From: CAZQYB01 sp964582985
Lineage (GTDB): Bacteria; Planctomycetota; Phycisphaerae; Sedimentisphaerales; Anaerobacaceae
Direction: 5' to 3'
DNA length: 19,567 nucleotides
NCBI GenBank assembly: GCA_964582985.1
Contig: CAZOUM010000051.1
Location: forward strand, 1-19,567
Part shown: positions 15,912 through 19,567 of the stretch, in pieces
Position numbering within the stretch: the stretch's first letter is position 1
Layout of the letters: each line of letters opens with the position of its first letter
The notes under the pieces: model-generated
Seen by the model: the letters and a program-made list of their open reading frames with translations, nothing else
Told to the model about the DNA's origin: nothing
Database searches by the model: none
Position numbers and translations under genes: made by a program

Positions 15912-15940
15912 TTGACAGATGATTACCCAATCACTAATCT
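15912..15940 (+). promoter_or_regulatory. Candidate promoter of the lipoprotein-DUF362-TsaD-LarB genes
   Basis: A perfect -35 box TTGACA (15912-15917) is followed after 17 bases by TAATCT (15935-15940), only a 3/6 match to the -10 consensus. A better-matching TATATT (15940-15945) sits too far away (22 bases). Transcription from the 17-base arrangement would begin at or near the ATG at 15948, giving a leaderless or nearly leaderless message. This agrees with the lack of a Shine-Dalgarno sequence there. Confidence 0.35.
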
Positions 15941-15947
15941 ATATTTT

Positions 15948-16808
15948 ATGATTCGGTTTTTGCAAATTCTTGTTTTTAGCTGTTTGGTTATGTTGCTGGT
16001 TGGCTGCGATGGGGCCGAGAAAGAAAAGCCGATATGGGAGCAAGTCAAAATCAGCGATTTGGCACCGGCTCATAGTGGAAAACGCCCAGGTGACCAATCG
16101 CTAAAAACCATAAATTTTGGTGTTTATGTTTTTGAGTTGCCGGCAGAGAACATCAGCCTGTTGGATGAGATTTGGCGGATGTTGCACACGTGGCCGCTGC
16201 GGTTTATAGATTACGATGCTTTTTGCGCCAACTCGTTCTCGATTGGTGTCGGCGAGATCGAGATGTGGAGTAAAATCGCCGAGTCATTGGAGGCGGCCGG
16301 TGCCAAGAAAGCGCCATCGGTTTCACTGTTTCTGTCCGATGGGCGAGCTGACGACTTTACGATTGCAACCATATACGGGGAACAACCGGTCTCTCATGTA
16401 TCGGCGGGCGGTTCGATGTCGTCAGCCACGATCGGTCCGGGAAGACTTGTTATGCGGATAAGTGCCAGGAAGATTCCGGGTTCGAGAGGCGTGTGCTATG
16501 TTGAAGTCCATCCGGTATTTTCGCCGCCCATAAGTACTTCGATTCCACATTTAGCTGCTCGTGCTAAATCCATGGAGCTGGCGTTTATCTCGGCCGGTTT
16601 TGCGTTGAAAATGAGCCCGGGCGATTTTGTCTTGCTTGGCCCTGAAGAGTTTGTCAGCGACCAAATCACCCTGGGAAGTCTTTTCTTCAGCGTGCCCGGG
16701 GGCAGCTTATTCTATCCGAAGTCGGAAGGCCGGCGATCGTTTAGTAAACCCGAGCGTAAGCCGGCTATTAGAGTATTCTTGTTGGTTTGTACGCGCATAA
16801 ACGTTTGA
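15948..16808 (+). CDS. Hypothetical lipoprotein
   Basis: A 286-residue protein when started at the ATG at 15948. This start is preferred over an upstream in-frame GTG (15810) because it puts a clean lipoprotein signal, MIRFLQILVFSCLVMLLVGC, at the N-terminus (lipobox LVGC, Cys20). The mature part is about 265 residues of mixed alpha/beta character with repeated strand-like stretches (INFGVYVFELP, NSFSIGVGE, GRLVMRISARKI, GDFVLLGP). No known domain is recognised. Neighbours: the DUF362 gene starts 7 nt after the stop, indicating an operon. It lacks a ribosome binding site and may be translated from a near-leaderless message. Function unknown; an envelope-anchored accessory protein is all that can be said. 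Confidence 0.7.
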   Translation: MIRFLQILVFSCLVMLLVGCDGAEKEKPIWEQVKISDLAPAHSGKRPGDQSLKTINFGVYVFELPAENISLLDEIWRMLHTWPLRFIDYDAFCANSFSIGVGEIEMWSKIAESLEAAGAKKAPSVSLFLSDGRADDFTIATIYGEQPVSHVSAGGSMSSATIGPGRLVMRISARKIPGSRGVCYVEVHPVFSPPISTSIPHLAARAKSMELAFISAGFALKMSPGDFVLLGPEEFVSDQITLGSLFFSVPGGSLFYPKSEGRRSFSKPERKPAIRVFLLVCTRINV

Positions 16809-16815
16809 CAGACGT

Positions 16816-17775
16816 ATGTTCGAGCCAGCCGTCGCGATAACTCGATGCAGCGATTACAGCCCGAGAAAAGTCGGCGAGGCCATTGCAACACAGTTTAAAC
16901 TTCTTGGCGGTTTAGAGAAATTTGTAAGACGGGGTGACAGTGTTCTGCTCAAGCCCAATTTTATTGCGCCGAAGTCGCGTCGGCGTTCCGTTCAAACAGA
17001 CCCTGCGGTAATCATAGAGACCGCTAGGCTCTTGAAGGATTTGGGTGCCAGGCCTTTCGTGGGGGATTCGCCGGCCTGGGGGAACGTGTTCACGTGCGTA
17101 AAGAAGCTGCGATTGGAAGAGCCTCTGGAGAAGTTAGGCGTGCCTGTGAAACAACTTAATAAACCGAAGAGATGCCGAATAGCGGACAATACTAAGGTCG
17201 GCATAAGTTCGATTGCGCTCGATGCGGATGTCATTATCAACCTGCCGAAATTGAAGACGCATCAGCAGTTGGTGGCGACATTTGCGGTCAAGAATATGTT
17301 CGGCTGTGTCAGCGGCAAGCGGAAGGCTCTGTGGCACTTCGCAAGAGGCGGAAACTTTAATGATTTTTGTGAATTACTCATCGGGATATTTAAGTTTCTC
17401 AATCCGGCCCTGACTATTATCGATGCTGTCTCGGTGATGGACGGCCCCGGGCCAATTCGGGGCAGAGCAAGGCCGCTTGGTTACCTTATAGGCGGGACTG
17501 AACCAATCGCCTGTGAGACTATTTGTTGTGAGCTTGTGAATATCAAGCCGGAAGAGCTGCCGATTATCAAAACGGCCAGGCAAATCGGATTTGGCTGCTC
17601 CGAACGTAATAAGATAAAAATATTGGGCGATGAATTCCCGGAAACCGTGTGCGGAGACTTTGAACTGCCTAAACTTATTCCCTTGAGGTTTTCCTTCCTG
17701 CACGTTTGCCGAAGCATCTGTAAACAAATCTTGCTGCTGGCCAAGTCCTTATTTCGGGCAAGAGTGAAGACTTAA
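16816..17775 (+). CDS. DUF362 domain protein
   Basis: A 319-residue protein covering the whole DUF362 domain (PF04015). Motifs are SVLLKPNFI (42-50), VGDSPAWGN (82-90), the conserved INLPKLKTHQQLVATFAVKN (141-160) followed by MFGC, and the MDGPGP segment near residue 210. Many family members carry an extra ferredoxin-type 4Fe-4S domain; here no CxxCxxCxxxC cluster is present, so it is the domain-only type. Single cysteines (Cys11, Cys94, Cys120, Cys164) are scattered. The C-terminus is basic and hydrophobic (SFLHVCRSICKQILLLAKSLF) and could be a membrane-facing helix. The family's reaction is not established. The gene is 7 nt after the lipoprotein gene and precedes tsaD. Confidence 0.85.
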   Translation: MFEPAVAITRCSDYSPRKVGEAIATQFKLLGGLEKFVRRGDSVLLKPNFIAPKSRRRSVQTDPAVIIETARLLKDLGARPFVGDSPAWGNVFTCVKKLRLEEPLEKLGVPVKQLNKPKRCRIADNTKVGISSIALDADVIINLPKLKTHQQLVATFAVKNMFGCVSGKRKALWHFARGGNFNDFCELLIGIFKFLNPALTIIDAVSVMDGPGPIRGRARPLGYLIGGTEPIACETICCELVNIKPEELPIIKTARQIGFGCSERNKIKILGDEFPETVCGDFELPKLIPLRFSFLHVCRSICKQILLLAKSLFRARVKT

Positions 17776-17861
17776 ACGCTGGAGGCTTGAGAATCGACTA
17801 TGTCTTCGTGCTTATTTTTTCCTTTGTACTTTTTATTTTCGTTCCGCTAATATTCGTATTC

Positions 17862-18905
17862 ATGCAGGCAAAAAATAAATCCGTAAATATTCTGGGAATT
17901 GAGACCAGTTGTGATGAGACCGCTGCGGCTGTTGTTGCGGACGGCAGGGTCGTCAAATCTTCTGTGATAGCATCGCAGACGAAGCTGCACGAGAAATACG
18001 GCGGGGTGGTTCCGGAAATAGCGTCGCGGGCGCACATTGAAAAGATATATCCTGTTATAGCTGAGGCAATCGAGCAAGCGGATGTCACCAAAGATGACAT
18101 TGATGCAATTGCGGTTGCGAATCAGCCTGGTTTGACTATTGCGCTGATTGTTGGCGTCACCGCGGCCAAGACTCTGGCCTTTGTATGGGAAAAACCTCTG
18201 ATTGCGATCAATCATCTGCACGCCCACCTGCAATCCGCGGTTGTGAATAATGAGGATTTGCCGCTACCTGCTGTTGCGCTTATTGTCTCAGGGGGACATA
18301 CCTGTCTCTATGATTACTGGTCGCCGCTTGAGCCCAAGCTTTTGGGTTCTACCATTGATGATGCGGCCGGTGAGGCGTTTGATAAAGTTGCAACGATTTT
18401 GAAATTACCGTATCCCGGCGGGCCCAGTATAGAAGAAGCAGCAGAGAAAGGGAATCCAAAGGCGATTAAATTTCCGCGCTCATTGCTCGGCAAGGACTCG
18501 CTGGATTTTTCCTTCAGCGGTGTTAAGACCGCTGTGTTGTATCACTGCCGGGGTCAGGATATGAAGGGTGAGAACAAGGTTGATTCGATGAGCGGGCAAC
18601 AAATCGCTGATATCGCGGCGTCGTTTCAGGCTGCGGTAATCGATGTGCTCGTGACAAAGACACAGCGGGCCGCTGAGAAAATCGGTGCGAAAACTGTACT
18701 GCTCGGTGGCGGGGTAGCGGCAAATAGTAAGCTCAGGACGGCCTTACAGCGGATGTGTGAGGCGAGTGTCCCTACAAAAAAGCTGTTCGTCGCGCCAAAA
18801 CAATATTGCACGGACAATGCGGTTATGGTAGCTTCGTTGGCGTATTACAAATTTAAGGCCGGGCTATTTGCGGATTTGACTCTTGAGCCAAAAGCGACCG
18901 GCTGA
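17862..18905 (+). CDS. tsaD: tRNA N6-adenosine threonylcarbamoyltransferase TsaD
   Basis: TsaD transfers the threonylcarbamoyl group from threonylcarbamoyl-AMP to A37 of ANN-decoding tRNAs, working with TsaB and TsaE in the cytoplasm. From the ATG at 17862 the protein has 347 residues, a normal length. Motifs: ILGIETSCDETAAAVV (10-25), the metal-binding HLHAH (His118, His122), SGGHTCLY (143-150), AGEAFDKVA (169-177), PYPGGP, DFSFSGVKTAV, GGGVAANSKLR and CTDNAVMVA. The usual GPGL loop is NQPGL. The reading frame stays open upstream to a TTG at 17787 one base after GGAGG. That would add a 25-residue strongly hydrophobic segment unknown in TsaD, so the internal ATG is preferred despite having no ribosome binding site. 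LarB follows 39 nt downstream. Confidence 0.93.
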   Translation: MQAKNKSVNILGIETSCDETAAAVVADGRVVKSSVIASQTKLHEKYGGVVPEIASRAHIEKIYPVIAEAIEQADVTKDDIDAIAVANQPGLTIALIVGVTAAKTLAFVWEKPLIAINHLHAHLQSAVVNNEDLPLPAVALIVSGGHTCLYDYWSPLEPKLLGSTIDDAAGEAFDKVATILKLPYPGGPSIEEAAEKGNPKAIKFPRSLLGKDSLDFSFSGVKTAVLYHCRGQDMKGENKVDSMSGQQIADIAASFQAAVIDVLVTKTQRAAEKIGAKTVLLGGGVAANSKLRTALQRMCEASVPTKKLFVAPKQYCTDNAVMVASLAYYKFKAGLFADLTLEPKATG

Positions 18906-18944
18906 AAGAGATATAAGCGACTTAGTACCAAGAGCGGATGATGT

Positions 18945-19567
18945 ATGGATGTTCAGCAGTTAAAAAAATTGTTGGAGCAGGTTAAGAACGGCAGTATTAG
19001 TATCGACCAGGCGATTGAAGAGTTTCGGCATCTGCCGTTTGAGGATTTGGGTTTTGCTCAGATAGACCATCATCGGCAAATCCGGCGCGGCTTTCCGGAA
19101 GTTATCTACTGTCCCGGCAAAACGACGGAGCAAATAATCAAGATTTTCGCGAGTCTGGCCGAGAGGGGGAACAACGTTTTGGCCACGCGGGCCGAAGAGG
19201 ATGTTTTCCAGGCGCTGGCTGAAACAAAAAAATACCCACAGGCCCGGTACGAAAAGTTGGCTAAGGCGATTGTCCTGGAGCAGAAAAAGATTGCGCCTTC
19301 TAAAACTGTCGTTCCAATTGTCACTGCCGGGACCGCGGATTTGCCGGTTGCCGCCGAGGCTAAGGTTACGGCGGAGATTATGGGGCAGCGGGCGGAGGTG
19401 ATTTGTGATGTCGGAGTGGCAGGATTACACAGATTGTTCGGCCATTTGCCGAAGCTGCAAAATGCCAACGTGACTATTGTGGTTGCGGGAATGGAAGGGG
19501 CGTTGGCGAGTGTGGTAGGGGGGCTGGTCAGTTGTCCGGTAATTGCTGTTCCGACCAGCATCGGCAC
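18945..19567 (+). CDS. larB: LarB, nickel-pincer cofactor biosynthesis carboxylase (partial, cut by window end)
   Basis: An open frame from the ATG at 18945 runs 207 codons to the end of the window without a stop; typical LarB has about 250 residues, so roughly the last 40 are missing. LarB carboxylates and hydrolyses nicotinic acid adenine dinucleotide as the first step to the nickel-pincer nucleotide of lactate racemase-type enzymes. It is related to PurE. Seen here: DLGFAQIDHHRQIRRGFPEV near the N-terminus, GKTTEQI, the nucleotide-site TAGTADLPVAAEA, CDVGVAGLHRLFGHLP, VAGMEGALASVVGGLVSCPV and AVPTSIG, all characteristic. The start codon follows TsaD by 39 nt, with AAGAGCGGA as a weak ribosome binding site. 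Whether LarC, LarE or a LarA partner follows cannot be seen. Confidence 0.92.
   Translation, partial: MDVQQLKKLLEQVKNGSISIDQAIEEFRHLPFEDLGFAQIDHHRQIRRGFPEVIYCPGKTTEQIIKIFASLAERGNNVLATRAEEDVFQALAETKKYPQARYEKLAKAIVLEQKKIAPSKTVVPIVTAGTADLPVAAEAKVTAEIMGQRAEVICDVGVAGLHRLFGHLPKLQNANVTIVVAGMEGALASVVGGLVSCPVIAVPTSIG

Larger units (their letters stand above)
15699..15947. promoter_or_regulatory. Divergent intergenic region, the largest in the window
   Basis: These 249 bases separate the minus-strand catabolic block from the plus-strand lipoprotein gene and must hold promoters for both directions. They contain a perfect TGACGTCA palindrome (15788-15795), a bulged hairpin (15821-15842), a perfect short inverted repeat (15891-15907) and a TTGACA box (15912-15917). 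A GTG at 15810 opens an in-frame extension of the lipoprotein gene across part of the region. That extension has no signal-peptide or family features and is probably not translated. No regulator gene lies nearby. Confidence 0.55.

Noticed and set aside
1..19567. CRISPR arrays, insertion sequences, phage genes or attachment sites
   Set aside because: No direct-repeat arrays, transposase or integrase motifs, or long terminal inverted repeats were seen on reading the window.

Overview
The window looks like a chromosomal segment of a Planctomycetota bacterium, most likely from the Phycisphaerae side. This is inferred from gene content: secreted DUF5703/GH95-like and DUF6807 proteins, a secreted isochorismatase-ThuA fusion, BNR_4 propellers, and catabolic enzymes clustered without SusC/SusD. 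No rRNA or other decisive taxonomic marker is present, so the assignment is tentative. Coding density is high; the longest gap, 15699-15947, is 249 bp.

Layout. At the left edge lies the 3' end of a plus-strand gene, probably a TIM-barrel glycosidase-like protein (1-432). From 15698 leftward to 573, nine minus-strand genes form one directional block. In transcription order they are: secreted isochorismatase-ThuA fusion; single-domain Fe-S Old Yellow Enzyme; BNR_4 beta-propeller lipoprotein with polysaccharide-lyase-like residues; FabG-like short-chain dehydrogenase; secreted DUF5703/GH95-like glycosidase; KDPG-aldolase family protein; SDH/FrdA-family flavoprotein; secreted protein with a C-terminal DUF6807 domain; and a divergent Nramp-fold transporter. 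Several junctions are very tight (3 to 34 nt), so much of the block is probably an operon.

How the block may work. The exported enzymes (propeller lyase candidate, GH95-like glycosidase, DUF6807 protein) would break down a complex, perhaps uronic-acid-rich, glycan outside the cytoplasm. The cytoplasmic SDR, aldolase, flavoprotein and Fe-S OYE would convert the sugar acids to pyruvate plus an aldehyde. The substrate and reaction order are inference. The aldolase keeps its catalytic Glu, Arg and Lys. The flavoprotein lacks the covalent-FAD His and apparently the FrdA catalytic Arg. The Nramp-like protein has lost both metal-binding motifs. The block therefore holds several recognisable folds with changed chemistry.

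To the right, on the plus strand after a divergent intergenic region, comes a conserved or housekeeping set: an unknown lipoprotein, a DUF362 protein, TsaD (tRNA t6A synthesis) and the start of LarB (nickel-pincer cofactor synthesis), which is cut by the window end.
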